This document shows positions 1-14,672 of a DNA stretch of 64,000 bases, piece by piece (the first letter of the stretch is position 1; each line of letters opens with the position of its first letter). Under the pieces are notes generated by a model. The model was not told the DNA's origin. It searched no databases and saw nothing but the letters and a program-made list of their open reading frames with translations. The position numbers and the translations under genes are program-made. The stretch comes from Hydractinia symbiolongicarpus (taxonomy: Eukaryota; Cnidaria; Hydrozoa; Anthoathecata; Hydractiniidae): positions 14,383,001-14,447,000 of the forward strand of contig NC_079875.1 in the NCBI RefSeq assembly GCF_029227915.1. The letters run 5' to 3'.

Positions 1-62
1 TGTTCTATTTGCTATAACAATCAGTTCCCTAGTAATTCCATCACAAACGACAAACATATTTG

Positions 63-178
63 TCGTTTCCATCGGAAAAACAAACATTCGTCGTTTCCAT
101 CGCAAAACACACGTTCATCGTTTTCATCGCAAAACACAAGTTCGTCGTTTCCATCGCAAAACACACATTCGTCGTTTA
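63..178. repeat. 27-bp minisatellite
   Basis: About four and a half units with the core TCGTTTCCATCGCAAAACAC start at 63, 91, 118, 145 and 172, giving spacings of 28, 27, 27 and 27 bp. The units differ by a few substitutions. The minus strand stays open across it as a nine-residue periodic peptide, which is a by-product of a period divisible by three. No gene context is seen. Confidence 0.85.
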
Positions 179-229
179 TTTCATTAATTTGTATTGTTTT
201 AATCTTTGACAAATAAATGGCCTGCCTGC

Positions 230-680
230 CACATTACAGTTGGAATTTCTAACAAGAATCCTCGAACACTTATTCAGTCATTTACCGTACTAAAAACTGT
301 GGGTTTTGATCCAAATATATGAAGTTCTTCTTAAAAAATAGCTGAACCTTAATATGAGGTTTTGCAAAATCTACTTTATTTTTAATGCTTTACTTAATCT
401 TTTAAATAATAAAACTTTTTCTGTTGCCGTTTAACTATGTAGTCTTGCAGTCTAATCTTAAAATACAACACAATTATATTATAGTGACTTGCTTTTATAA
501 AAGGCACCGATTTTTATATGCTATCCCGCGACATGGGTAACTCTCCAGTCCTTTCGTTTTTAACATGACATAGGTCCACATTCTCTATCTTCTCATTTTC
601 CTTGGAATAGCAAGCATTCAGACGTTTTGCTTTTCTTAATAACAAAGGATAATAGTTCATGGTTTCTCCACAACATACAT
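230..680. other. Unannotated AT-rich spacer
   Basis: No ORF, RNA gene or repeat is recognised between the minisatellite and the first satellite monomers. Degenerate satellite-like monomers begin to appear near 680. Confidence 0.6.
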
Positions 681-2100
681 AAATATCCAGACTTTACATA
701 TTTTCCCATGGAATAGATACATATCCAATCTTTCATTTAACAGGGTTTCCGATGACATAGATTAATATCAAAATTTACCAGGTTTTCCATCACATAGAAT
801 AATATCCAGACTGTAACAGGTTTTTCCATGACATTGATAAATATCCAGACTGTAACAGGTTTTCCATGACATACAGAAATATCCCAACTTTAAAAGGTAT
901 CCCAGAGAATAATATCCAGATGGTAAAGGATTTCCTACGATGTAGATTAATATCCACACTCAAACAAATTTTCCATGACACAGATTGATGTCCTGACTTA
1001 ACAGATTTTTTCATGACATAGATTAACATCCAGACTGTAACAGGTTTTTCGGTGACATAGAGAAATAACAGGTATTTAACAGACTTTACCAGGCATTCCA
1101 GAGAATAATGTCCAGACGGTAAAGGATTTCCCACGACGTGGATTAATATCTAAAGTTAACGGGGTTTTGCATAACATAGATTAATATCCAGACTTTAACA
1201 GATTTCCATGACATAGATAAACATCCAGACTGTAAAGGGTTTTTCCATGACATTGGTTAATATCCAGATCTTAACAGGTTTTTCCAGAGATTAATATTCA
1301 CACTTTGATACGTTTGCGGTGACACAAATTGATATACAGACTTTAACAGATTTTCCATGACATAAATAAATATCCAGACTGCAACAAATTTTTCAATGAC
1401 ACAGATTGACGTCCTGACTTTAACAGATTTTTCCATGACATAGATTAACATCCAGACTGTAACAGGTTTTTCCATGACATAGATGAACATTCAGACTTTA
1501 ACAGATTTTTCCATGACATAGATAAATATCCGGACTTTAGCAGATTTTTCATGACATAGATAAATATCCGGACTTTAAGAGGTATTCCAAAGAATAATAT
1601 CCAGACGGTAGAGGATTTCCCTGACAGATAAATTTCCAGACCTTAACAGGTTTTTCACCATACGATTAATATCCACACTTTGATAGGCTTTACATGACAA
1701 ACACTGAGATCCAGACCTTAACAGATTTTCCATGACATAGATAAATATCCAGACTGCAACAAATTTTTCAACGACACAGATTGATGTCCTGACTTTAACA
1801 GATTTTTCCATGACATAGATTAACATCCTGACTGTAACAGGTTTTTCCATGACATAGATGAACATTCAGACTTTAACAGGTTTTTCCAGAGATTAATATT
1901 CAGACGTTAAATGATTTCTCACCTGGTAGATTAATATCTAAATTTAACGGGGTTTTGCATAACATAGATTAATATCCAGACTTTAACAGATTTCCATGAC
2001 ATAGATAAACATCCAGATTGTAAAGTGTTTTTTCATGACAGAGAGAAATATCCAGACTTTAGCAGATTTTTCATGACATAGATAAATATCCGGACTTTAA

Positions 2101-5100
2101 GAGGTATTCCAAAGAATAATATCCAGACGGTAGAGGATTTCCCTGACAGATAAATTTCCAGACCTTAACAGGTTTTCCACCATACGATTAATATCCACAC
2201 TTTGATAGGCTTTACATGACAAACACTGAGATCGAGACTTTAACAGATTTTCCATGACATAAATAAATATCCAGACTGTAACAAATTTTTCAATGACATA
2301 GATTAATATCCAGACTTTAACAGATTTCCATGACATAGATAAACATCCAGACTGTAACAGGTTTTTCCATGACATTGTTTAATATTCAGATTTTAACAGG
2401 TTTTTCCAGAGATTAATATTCACACTTCGATATGTTTTCCGTGACACAAATTGATATACAAACTTTAACAGATTTCCGTGACACAGATTGATATGCAAAC
2501 TTTAACAGATTTCCCATGACATAGATAAATATCCAGACTTTAGCAGATTTTTCATGACATAGATAAATGTCCGGACTTTAAGAGGTATTCCAAAGAATAA
2601 TATCCAGACGGTAGAGGATTTCCCTGACAGATAAATTTCCAGACCTTAATAGATTTTCCACCACACGATTAATATCCACACTTTGATAGGCTTTACATGA
2701 CAAACACTGAGATCCAGACTTTAACAGATTTTCCATGACATAAATAAATATCCAGACTGCAACAAATTTTTCAATGACACAGATTGATGTCCTGACTTTA
2801 ACAGATTTTTCCATGAGATAGATTAACATCCAGACTGTAACAGGTTTTTCCATGACATAGATGAACATCCAGACTTTAACAGGTTTTTCCATAGATTAAT
2901 ATTCAGACGTTAAAGGATTTCCCACCGGGTAGATTAATATCTAAATTTAACGGAGTTTTGCATAACATAGATTAATATCCAGACTTTAACAGATTTCCAT
3001 GACATAGATAAACACCCAGACTGTAACAGGTTTTTCCATGACATTGGTTAATATCCAGATTTTAACAGGTTTTTCCAGAGATTAATATTCATACTTTGAT
3101 AGGTTTTCCGTGACACAAATTGATATACAAACTTTAACAGATTTCCATGACATAGATTAATATCCAAACTTTAACAGATTTCCTATGACATAGATAAATA
3201 TCCAGACTTTAACAGATTTCCCATGACATAGATAAATATCCAGAATTTGACAGGTTTTTCATGAGATAGAGAAATATCCAGACTTTAGCAGATTTTTCAC
3301 GACATAGATAAATATCCGGACTTTAAGAGGTATTCCAAAGAATAATATCCAGACGGTAGAGGATTTCCCTGACAGATAAATTTCCAGACCTTAACAGATT
3401 TTCCACCATACGATTAATATCCACACTTTGATAGGCTTTACATGACAAACACTGAGATCCAGACTTTAACAGATTTTCCATGACATAAATAAATATCCAG
3501 ACTGCAACAAATTTTTCAATGACATAGATTAATATCCAAACTTTAACAGATTTCCTATGACATAGATAAATATCCAGACTTTAACAGATTTCCCATGACA
3601 TAGATAAATATCCAGACTTTGACAGGTTTTTCATGAGATAGAGAAATATCCAGACTTTAGCAGATTTTTCACGACATAGATAAATATCCGGACTTTAAGA
3701 GGTATTCCAAAGAATAATATCCAGACGGTAGAGGATTTCCCTGACAGATAAATTTCCAGACCTTAATAGATTTTCCACCACACGATTAATATCCACACTT
3801 TGATAGGCTTTACATGACAAACACTGAGATCCAGACTTTAACAGATTTTCCATGACATAAATAAATATCCAGACTGCAACAAATTTTTCAATGACATAGA
3901 TTAATATCCAGACTTTAACAGATTTCCATGACATAGATAAACATCCAGACTGTAACAGGTTTTTCCATGACATTGTTTAATATTCAGATTTTAACAGGTT
4001 TTTCCAGAGATTAATATTCACACTTCGATATGTTTTCCGTGACACAAATTGATATACAAACTTTAACAGATTTCCGTGACACAGATTGATATGCAAACTT
4101 TAACAGATTTCCCATGACATAGATAAATATCCAGACTTTAGCAGATTTTTCATGACATAGATAAATGTCCGGACTTTAAGAGGTATTCCAAAGAATAATA
4201 TCCAGACGGTAGAGGATTTCCCTGACAGATAAATTTCCAGACCTTAATAGATTTTCCACCACACGATTAATATCCACACTTTGATAGGCTTTACATGACA
4301 AACACTGAGATCCAGACTTTAACAGATTTTCCATGACATAAATAAATATCCAGACTGCAACAAATTTTTCAATGACACAGATTGATGTCCTGACTTTAAC
4401 AGATTTTTCCATGAGATAGATTAACATCCAGACTGTAACAGGTTTTTCCATGACATAGATGAACATCCAGACTTTAACAGGTTTTTCCATAGATTAATAT
4501 TCAGACGTTAAAGGATTTCCCACCGGGTAGATTAATATCTAAATTTAACGGAGTTTTGCATAACATAGATTAATATCCAGACTTTAACAGATTTCCATGA
4601 CATAGATAAACACCCAGACTGTAACAGGTTTTTCCATGACATTGGTTAATATCCAGGTTTTAACAGGTTTTTCCAGAGATTAATATTCATACTTTGATAG
4701 GTTTTCCGTGACACAAATTGATATACAAACTTTAACAGATTTCCATGACATAGATTAATATCCAAACTTTAACAGATTTCCTATGACATAGATAAATATC
4801 CAGACTTTAACAGATTTCCCATGACATAGATAAATATCCAGAATTTGACAGGTTTTTCATGAGATAGAGAAATATCCAGACTTTAGCAGATTTTTCACGA
4901 CATAGATAAATATCCGGACTTTAAGAGGTATTCCAAAGAATAATATCCAGACGGTAGAGGATTTCCCTGACAGATAAATTTCCAGACCTTAACAGATTTT
5001 CCACCATACGATTAATATCCACACTTTGATAGGCTTTACATGACAAACACTGAGATCCAGACTTTAACAGATTTTCCATGACATAAATAAATATCCAGAC

Positions 5101-5296
5101 TGCAACAAATTTTTCAATGACATAGATTAATATCCAAACTTTAACAGATTTCCTATGACATAGATAAATATCCAGACTTTAACAGATTTCCCATGACATA
5201 GATAAATATCCAGACTTTGACAGGTTTTTCATGAGATAGAGAAATATCCAGACTTTAGCAGATTTTTCACGACATAGATAAATATCCGGACTTTAA
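2101..5296. repeat. Super-HOR, two 1598-bp copies
   Basis: The marker spacing series 481-745-372 occurs twice in succession, so markers at 2101, 2582, 3327 and 3699 each recur 1598 bp later (3699, 4180, 4925, 5297). By eye the two copies differ at only a handful of bases, so this is a recent tandem duplication of a block of about 43 monomers. The series is broken after 5297, where the next spacing is 559. Confidence 0.9.
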
Positions 5297-6857
5297 GAGG
5301 TATTCCAAAGAATAATATCCAGACGGTAGAGGATTTCCCTGACAGATAAATTTCCAGACCTTAATAGATTTTCCACCACACGATTAATATCCACACTTTG
5401 ATAGGCTTTACATGACAAACACTGAGATCCAGACTTTAACAGATTTTCCATGACATAAATAAATATCCAGACTGCAACAAATTTTTCAATGACACAGATT
5501 GATGTCCTGACTTTAAAATATTTTTCCATGACATAGATTAACATCCAGACTGTAACAGGTTTTTCCATGACATAGATGAACATCCAGACTTTAACAGGTT
5601 TTTCCATAGATTAATATTCATACTTTGATACGTTTTCCGTGACACAAATTGATATACAAACTTTAACAGATTTCCATGACATAGATTAATATCCAAACTT
5701 TAACAGATTTCCTATGACATAGATAAATATCCAGACTTTAACAGATTTCCCATGACATAGATAAATATCCAGACTTTGACAGGTTTTTCATGAGATAGAG
5801 AAATATCCAGATTTTAGCAGATTTTTCACGACATAGATAAATATCCGGACTTTAAGAGGTATTCCAAAGAATAATATCCAGACGGTAGAGGATTTCCCTG
5901 ACAGATAAATTTCCAGACCTTAACAGATTTTCCACCATACGATTAATATCCACACTTTGATAGGCTTTACATGACAAACACTGAGATCCAGACCTTAACA
6001 GATTTTCCATGACATAGATAAATATCCAGACTGCAACAAATTTTTCAATGACACAGATTGATGTCCTGACTTTAACAGATTTTTCCATGAAATAGATTAA
6101 TATCCAAACTTTAACAGATTTCCCATGACATAGATAAATATCCAGACTTTAACAGGTTTTTCCAGAGATTAATATTCAGACGTTAAATGATTTCTCACCT
6201 GGTAGATTAATATCTAAATTTAACGGGGTTTTGCAAAACATAGATTAATATCCAGACTTTAACAGATTTCCATGACATAGATAAACATCCAGACTGTAAA
6301 GTGTTTTTTCATGACAGAGAGAAATATCCAGACTTTAGCAGATTTTTCATGACATAGATAAATATCCGGACTTTAAGAGGTATTCCAAAGAATAATATCC
6401 AGACGGTAGAGGATTTCCCTGACAGATAAATTTCCAGACCTTAACAGGTTTTCCACCATACGATTAATATCCACACTTTGATAGGCTTTACATGACAAAC
6501 ACTGAGATCCAGACTTTAACAGATTTTCCATGACATAAATAAATATCCAGACTGCAACAAATTTTTCAATGACACAGATTAATATCCAGACTTTAACAGA
6601 TTTCCATGACATAGATAAACATCCAGACTGTAACAGGTTTTGCCATGACATTGATTAATATTCAGATTTTAACAGGTTTTTCCAGAGATTAATATTCACA
6701 CTTCGATATGTTTTCCGTGACACAAATTGATATACAAACTTTAACAGATTTCCGTGACACAGATAGATATGCAAACTTTAACAGATTTCCCATGACATAG
6801 ATAAATATCCAGACTTTAGCAGATTTTTCATGACATAGATAAATGTCCGGACTTTAA

Positions 6858-7975
6858 GAGGTATTCCAAAGAATAATATCCAGACGGTAGAGGATTTCCC
6901 TGACAGATAAATTTCCAGACCTTAATGGATTTTCCACCACACGATTAATATCCACACTTTGATAGGCTTTACATGACAAACACTGAGATCCAGACTTTAA
7001 CAGATTTTCCATGACATAAATAAATATCCAGACTGCAACAAATTTTTCAATGACACAGATTGTTGTCCTGACTTTAACAGATTTTTCCATGACATAGATT
7101 AACATCCAGACTGTAACAGGTTTTTCCATGACATAGATGAACATCCAGACTTTAACAGGTTTTTCCATAGATTAATATTCATACTTTGATACGTTTTCCG
7201 TGACACAAATTGATATACAAACTTTAACAGATTTCCATGACATAGATTAATATCCAAACTTTAACAGATTTCCTATGACATAGATAAATATCCAGACTTT
7301 AACAGATTTCCCATGACATAGATAAATATCCAGACTTTGACAGGTTTTTCATGAGATAGAGAAATATCCAGACTTTAGCAGATTTTTCACGACATAGATA
7401 AATATCCGGACTTTAAGAGGTATTCCAAAGAATAATATCCAGACGGTAGAGGATTTCCCTGACAGATAAATTTCCAGACCTTAATAGATTTTCCACCACA
7501 CGATTAATATCCACACTTTGATAGGCTTTACATGACAAACACTGAGATCCAGACTTTAACAGATTTTCCATGACATAAATAAATATCCAGACTGCAACAA
7601 ATTTTTCAATGACACAGATTGATGTCGTGACTTTAACAGATTTTTCCATGACATAGATTAACATCCAGACTGTAACAGGTTTTTCCATGACATAGATGAA
7701 CATCCAGACTTTAACAGGTTTTTCCATAGATTAATATTCATACTTTGATACGTTTTCCGTGACACAAATTGATATACAAACTTTAACAGATTTCCATGAC
7801 ATAGATTAATATCCAAACTTTAACAGATTTCCTATGACATAGATAAATATCCAGACTTTAACAGATTTCCCATGACATAGATAAATATCCAGACTTTGAC
7901 AGGTTTTTCATGAGATAGAGAAATATCCAGACTTTAGCAGATTTTTCACGACATAGATAAATATCCGGACTTTAA
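6858..7975. repeat. Tandem 559-bp HOR pair
   Basis: Two successive 559-bp units (6858-7416 and 7417-7975), each about 15 monomers, are nearly identical. The unit at 5297-5855 has the same length and closely related sequence. Confidence 0.85.
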
Positions 7976-10660
7976 GAGGTATTCCAAAGAATAATATCCA
8001 GACGTTAGAGGATTTCCCTGACAGATAAATTTCCAGACCTTAACAGATTTTCCACCATACGATTAATATCCACACTTTGATAGGCTTTACATGACAAACA
8101 CTGAGATCCAGACCTTAACAGATTTTCCATGACATAGATAAATATCCAGACTGCAACAAATTTTTCAATGACACAGATTGATGTCCTGACTTTAACAGAT
8201 TTTTCCATGAAATAGATTAATATCCAAACTTTAACAGATTTCCCATGACATAGATAAATATCCAGACTTTAACAGATTTCCCATGACATAGATAAATATC
8301 CAGACTTTGACAGGTTTTTCATGACATAGAGAAATATCCAGACTTTAGCAGATTTTTCACGACATAGATAAATATCCGGACTTTAAGAGGTATTCCAAAG
8401 AATAATATCCAGACGGTAGAGGATTTCCCTGACAGATAAATTTCCAGACCTTAACAGATTTTCCACCATACGATTAATATCCACACTTTGATAGGCTTTA
8501 CATGACAAACACTGAGATCCAGACCTTAACAGATTTACCATGACATAGATAAATATCCAGACTGCAACAAATTTTTCAACGACACAGATTGATGTCCTGA
8601 CTTTAACAGATTTTTCCATGACATAGATTAACATCCTGACTGTAACAGGTTTTTCCATGACATAGATGAACATTCAGACTTTAACAGGTTTTTCCAGAGA
8701 TTAATATTCAGACGTTAAATGATTTCTCACCCGGTAGATTAATATCTAAATTTAACGGGGTTTTGCATAACATAGATTAATATCCAGACTTTAACAGATT
8801 TCCATGACATAGATAAACATCCAGACTGTAAAGTGTTTTTTCATGACAGAGAGAAATATCCAGACTTTAGCAGATTTTTCATGACATAGATAAATATCCG
8901 GACTTTAAGAGGTATTCCAAAGAATAATATCCAGACGGTAGAGGATTTCCCTGACAGATAAATTTCCAGACCTTAACAGGTTTTCCACCATACGAGTAAT
9001 ATCCACACTTTGATAGGCTTTACATGACAAACACTGAGATCGAGACTTTAACAGATTTTCCATGACATAAATAAATATCCAGACTGTAACAAATTTTTCA
9101 ATGACACAGATTAATATGCAGACTTTAACAGATTTCCATGAAATAGATTAATATCCAAACTTTAACAGATTTCCTATGACATAGATAAATATCCAGACTT
9201 TAACAGATTTCCCATGACATAGATAAATATCCAGACTTTGACAGGTTTTTCATGAGATAGAGAAATATCCAGACTTTAGCAGATTTTTCACGACATAGAT
9301 AAATATCCGGACTTTAAGAGGTATTCCAAAGAATAATATCCAGACGTTAGAGGATTTCCCTGACAGATAAATTTTCAGACCTTAACAGATTTTCCACCAT
9401 ACGATTAATATCCACACTTTGATAGGCTTTACATGACAAACACTGAGATCCAGACCTTAACAGATTTTCCATGACATAGATAAATATCCAGACTGCAACA
9501 AATTTTTCAATGACACAGATTGATGTCCTGACTTTAACAGATTTTTCCATGAAATAGATTAATATCCAAACTTTAACAGATTTCCCATGACATAGATAAA
9601 TATCCAGACTTTAACAGATTTCCCATGACATAGATAAATATCCAGACTTTGACAGGTTTTTCATGACATAGAGAAATATCCAGACTTTAGCAGATTTTTC
9701 ACGACATAGATAAATATCCGGACTTTAAGAGGTATTCCAAAGAATAATATCCAGACGGTAGAGGATTTCCCTGACAGATAAATTTCCAGACCTTAACAGA
9801 TTTTCCACCATACGATTAATATCCACACTTCGATAGGCTTTACATGACAAACACTGAGATCCAGACCTTAACAGATTTACCATGACATAGATAAATATCC
9901 AGACTGCAACAAATTTTTCAACGACACAGATTGATGTCCTGACTTTAACAGATTTTTCCATGACATAGATTAACATCCTGACTGTAACAGGTTTTTCCAT
10001 GACATAGATGAACATTCAGACTTTAACAGGTTTTTCCAGAGATTAATATTCAGACGTTAAATGATTTCTCACCTGGTAGATTAATATCTAAATTTAACGG
10101 GGTTTTGCATAACATAGATTAATATCCAGACTTTAACAGATTTCCATGACATAGATAAACATCCAGACTGTAAAGTGTTTTTTCATGACAGAGAGAAATA
10201 TCCAGACTTTAGCAGATTTTTCATGACATAGATAAATATCCGGACTTTAAGAGGTATTCTAAAGAATAATATCCAGACGGTAGAGGATTTCCCTGACAGA
10301 TAAATTTCCAGACCTTAACAGGTTTTCCACCATACGAGTAATATCCACACTTTGATAGGCTTTACATGACAAACACTGAGATCGAGACTTTAACAGATTT
10401 TCCATGACATAAATAAATATCCAGACTGTAACAAATTTTTCAATGACACAGATTAATATCCAGACTTTAACAGATTTCCATGACATAGATAAACATCCAG
10501 ACTGTAAAGGGTTTTTTTATGACATTGGTTAATATCCAGATTTTAACAGGTTTTTCCAGAGATTAATATTCATACTTTGATACGTTTTCCGTGACACAAA
10601 TTGATATACAAACTTTAACAGATTTTCATGACATAGATTAATATCCAAACTTTAACAGAT
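7976..10660. repeat. Super-HOR, 1342-bp period
   Basis: Marker spacings 411-522-409 are followed by 411-522, so markers at 7976, 8387 and 8909 recur exactly 1342 bp later at 9318, 9729 and 10251. The first copy ends at 9317. The second is traceable to about 10.6 kb before it diverges. This super-unit differs from the 1598-bp one, so two amplification events of different length occurred in one array. Confidence 0.85.
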
Positions 10661-12379
10661 TTCCCATGACATAGATAAATATCCAGACTTTGACAGGTTT
10701 TCCATGACATAGATTAATATTCAGACTTTGACAGGTTTTTCATGACATAGAGAAATATCCAAACTTTAACAGATTTCCCATGACATAGATAAATATCCAG
10801 ACTTTAACAGATTTCCCATGACATAGATAAATATCCGGACTTTACCAGGTTTCCCATGACATAGATTAATATCCAGACATTACCAGGTTTTTTCATGACA
10901 TAGAAAAATATCCAGACTTTAGCAGATTCTTCATGACATAGATAAATGTCCGGACTTTGAGAGGTATTCCAAAGATTAATATCCAGACGGTAGAGGATTT
11001 CCCTGACAGATAAATTTCCAGACCTTAACAGATTTTCCACCATACGATTAATATCCACACTTTGATAGGCTTTACATGACAAACACTGAGATCCAGACCT
11101 TAACAGATTTTCCATGACATAGATAAATATCCAGACTGCAACAAATTTTTCAATGACACAGATTGATGTCCTGACTTTAACAGATTTTTCCATGACATAG
11201 ATTAATATCCAAACTTTAACAGATTTCCCATGACATAGATAAATATCCAGACTTTAACAGATTTCCATGACATAGATAAATATCCAGACTGTAACAGGTT
11301 TTTCCATGACATTGATTAATATTCAGATTTTAACAGGTTTTTCCAGAGATTAATATTCACACTTTGATACGTTTTCCGTGATACAAACTGATATACAAAC
11401 TTTAACAGATTTCCATGACATAGATTAATATCCAAACTTTAACTGATTTCCCATGACATAGATAAATATCCACACTTTGATAGGCTTTACATGACAAACA
11501 CTAAGATCCAGACTTTAACAGATTTTCCATGACATAAATAAATATCCAGACTGCAACAAATTTTTCAATGACACAGATTGATGTCCTGACTTTAACAGAT
11601 TTTCCATGACATGATTAACATCCAGACTGTAACAGGTTTTTCCATGACATAGATGAACATCCAGACTTTAACAGGTTTTTCCAGAGATTAATGTTCAGAC
11701 CTTAAAGGATTTCCCACCTGGTAGATTAATATCTAAATATAACGGGGTTTTGCATAACATAGATTAATATCCAGACTTTAACAGATTTCCATGACATAGA
11801 TAAACATCCAGACTATAACAGGTTTTTCCATGACATTGGTTAATATCCAGATTTTAACAGGTTTTTCCAGAGATTAATATTCACACTTTGATAGGTTTTC
11901 CGTGACACAGATTGATATGCAAACTTTAACAGATTTCCCGTGACATAGATAAATATCCAGACTTTGACAGGTTTTCCATGTCATAGGTTAATATCCTGAC
12001 TTTAAGAGGTATTCCAAAGAATAACATCCAGATGGTAGAGGATTTCCCTGACGGATAAATTTCCAGACCTTAACAGGTTTTCCACCATACGATTAATATA
12101 CACACTTTGATAGGTTTTACATGACAAACATTGAGATCCAGACTTTAACAGATTTTCATGATGGAGATTAATATCCAGATTTTAACAGATTATTCCATGA
12201 CATGGATTAATATCCAGATTTTAACAGGTTTTCCATGACATAGAATAATATCCAAACTTTAACAGTTTCCACGACGGAGATGAATATCCAGACCTTAACA
12301 GGTTTCCACCACACAATTAATATCCAGATTTAACAGGTTTTCAATGACATAGATTATTATCCAGACTTTAAGAGGCTTT

Positions 12380-14575
12380 TTTCTTGATCATGTTGTTGCT
12401 GTTGATATCCCTGACTAAGTTTTTTTCCAAACAATTGTTAATAACTATCTATTCCTAAAACGAGTCCTCACTTTTCTATGTCTGTAAAAAAATACTAAAA
12501 CTTGTACATTAAAACATAATATTCATGGCAATAGCTACAATCTTTTTCCTTTCTTAATCTATTCTAAGACAATCCATTTTTGATGTGATAATGAAGAATT
12601 AAGCATTACAATCGAGTCTCAATAAAGCTTTTCCTTTTTCATATCTGCAATCCTTAATCAGTATTTAGCTTTGGCGAATGCTGATCTTTAATTGAGCCAT
12701 GTGTAACTTGTCATTGATCACCATTGACTATTACATTCGCCTGACAAATGTTGCCTTTCTAAGCTTTTAACTAATATTCAAGTTTGCTAGCGTCATTAAT
12801 ACAAAACAATGACTTTGCAAAACAGTTAACACAACTCCACATAAAGCCATTGTAATGAGCCATACAGTCATAAAAAATTTTTAATTTTATTTTTAATTAT
12901 TTTTTGCAAATCATGATTTTTTGATCATATTAAATAAATAAATTGCAAAATACAGAAAATGTTTCACGCAAGCTTTCACTAACTTTTTTATGTAATGTTA
13001 CAAAATAGCAGACAAGCATTTTCATCCTACATTGTACTGGTATAAAAATTTTACACATATAAATAAAGATATTTACCCTAATTACACGATCTCTCCTCAG
13101 AAAGCAATAGTAACCCACTGTAGAAACGCAGGGTAAAACGGGATGATGTGGAAGTTAGTTTTATAGCTTAAGAAATAGTTATGAAATGTTTTTCATACAA
13201 CAGTATTAATCATATATTCTTAATTATGTTGGGAGAAATTTAAGCAGATTAAATTTCACAGAACTTAAATTTCAACAGTAAACCAATTTGTCAAAATTTT
13301 CAGGGTATTATAGAAATTAGGTTAATAAAAAAAACTATAATTATACCCACATAAAATCTGTTCAATTCAATTTAGCAGTAAACAACAAGCAAATATTCCC
13401 TTGGATGCCATTTTCAGAGTTTTATTAAAATTTATGAAATTTTAATTCTTGTGAAAGTCAATCTTTTTAAAGTATGTAAGGACCAAAGCCACAAGAAACA
13501 GATAGTCTGAAGTTTTCTTTGTAGAGGGGTGGTTCTAAAAACGCTACTGCAGAATTTTTTAAATGGCCCCTACATAGAAAGGTTGTCTGCTCAAATATGC
13601 CCTTAACGGTCTTTTGTGAGCAACTGATGCTGGTATGTTTCACATTGCATAATAGGATTAATCAGATGAGATTGAAAAAGCATCATTTTGCTTATACAGA
13701 TAAAAATTGAACTGCTTTGATATTACCTGTCTTGCACAAGGAAATTTTTTTATCCCCAAAGATTAGAGAAAGTGTGTGTATTGCAGTCCAAAGTAGTTTC
13801 CATAAAAATGTTATTAGCCTGACAAATTCGTCATTCAAGACAAACCCATCCGTTAGATGTGGGTTCGTTATGAGCCATTATGGTTAGATTTGGTACAAAC
13901 AGAATTAAGCTTTTGATGTAGTAGTTCTACATGCTTCAAATGTGATCCTAGCATCTCATTATGGCCAGTAACAGGCACTCAACTTAGTATCTAGACGGTC
14001 CAATAATTTTAGGTTATTCCAGGTGCCAATGTCAGTCCACAGACAAGCTAATGTCACAATGTATTAGTGGAAGACAATAAAAAAGGAAATTTATGCATTG
14101 AATTTAGCTTGATATAGCTGTGTTCATATCATAAACATCATTTTAAGCCATAAAATAAGAAGCTATTATATAGCTATTATAAAACTAGCACTGCAAAGTA
14201 TTATTTTTCGAACAAAACCACCATGAAGTTGTGAATACTAATATTACTTTAGTTGCTGCAACAGGGGTGTTTTACATAAAACAAAACGTTTGTTTTTATT
14301 TGCAGCAAAGTCTTCGTGAAATAAAAGATATCTGATATGCTTTCAAGGATAATATCATGAAAATTCTGATGCAGTAGTTTACTTATGTGGGGCAATAAAC
14401 CTATGTAAACTAGATCTTTAAAATCAGTTTAATAAACATGTTGCTCTAACATGTTATGACTGGTTCATTTAGCCTGAATCTTTAATTAGTATGATCACAA
14501 GCCTAGAACGACTCATTACTGTCTTGTAAAGCCCTACTCATAAATCATATGATTTCATGTCAGAAGTTGTTCTCC
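12380..14575. other. Non-coding AT-rich DNA
   Basis: I see no convincing exon, RNA gene or transposon. The short ORF at 12930-13118 has no recognisable content. Confidence 0.5.
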
Positions 14576-14672
14576 TTGGTACCAGATCTGTCAAAAATAG
14601 TTTGCAATATACGCCTTTTTCTTAAGACTGGTCCAAAAACACCCTATAACAAGTTTCAAGCCAATAACCCAT
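14576..14672 (+). repeat. Dispersed 97-bp repeat, copy 1
   Basis: Shares TTGGTACCAGA near its start and AAGTTTCAAGCCAATAACCC near its end, with conserved spacing, with 17137-17233 in the same orientation. The copies differ by substitutions throughout, so they are old. Probably a fragment of an interspersed element. No ends or target duplications are visible. Confidence 0.75.

Larger units (their letters stand above)
680..12370. repeat. Satellite array, ~37-39 bp monomers, HOR-organised
   Basis: Nearly 12 kb is made of monomers of the type CCAGACTTTAACAGATTT followed by CCATGACATAGATAAATAT, 36-39 bp long. A distinctive marker monomer (GAGGTATTCCAAAGAATAA) recurs at 1579, 2101, 2582, 3327, 3699, 4180, 4925, 5297, 5856, 6377, 6858, 7417, 7976, 8387, 8909, 9318, 9729, 10251, 10961 and 12006. 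The spacings (372, 409-411, 481, 521-522, 559, 710, 745, 1045) are all near multiples of about 37.3 bp, so higher-order units contain 10, 11, 13, 14, 15, 19, 20 or 28 monomers. Monomers are most divergent at both edges (about 700-1500 and 11000-12370) and most uniform inside, as expected for satellites homogenised by unequal exchange. It could be pericentromeric, subtelomeric or an isolated array. Confidence 0.95.

Noticed and set aside
790-11193. Long series of minus-strand ORFs of 60-130 codons with repeats like VWIFIYVMEK inside the satellite
   Set aside because: The 13-residue periodicity is a direct consequence of 39-bp monomers. The ORFs break wherever 36-38-bp monomers occur and share their ends with HOR boundaries. 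No splice or start context.
1-12370. CRISPR-like array because of regular short repeats
   Set aside because: There are no unique spacers: monomers follow each other directly and the context is animal satellite DNA.
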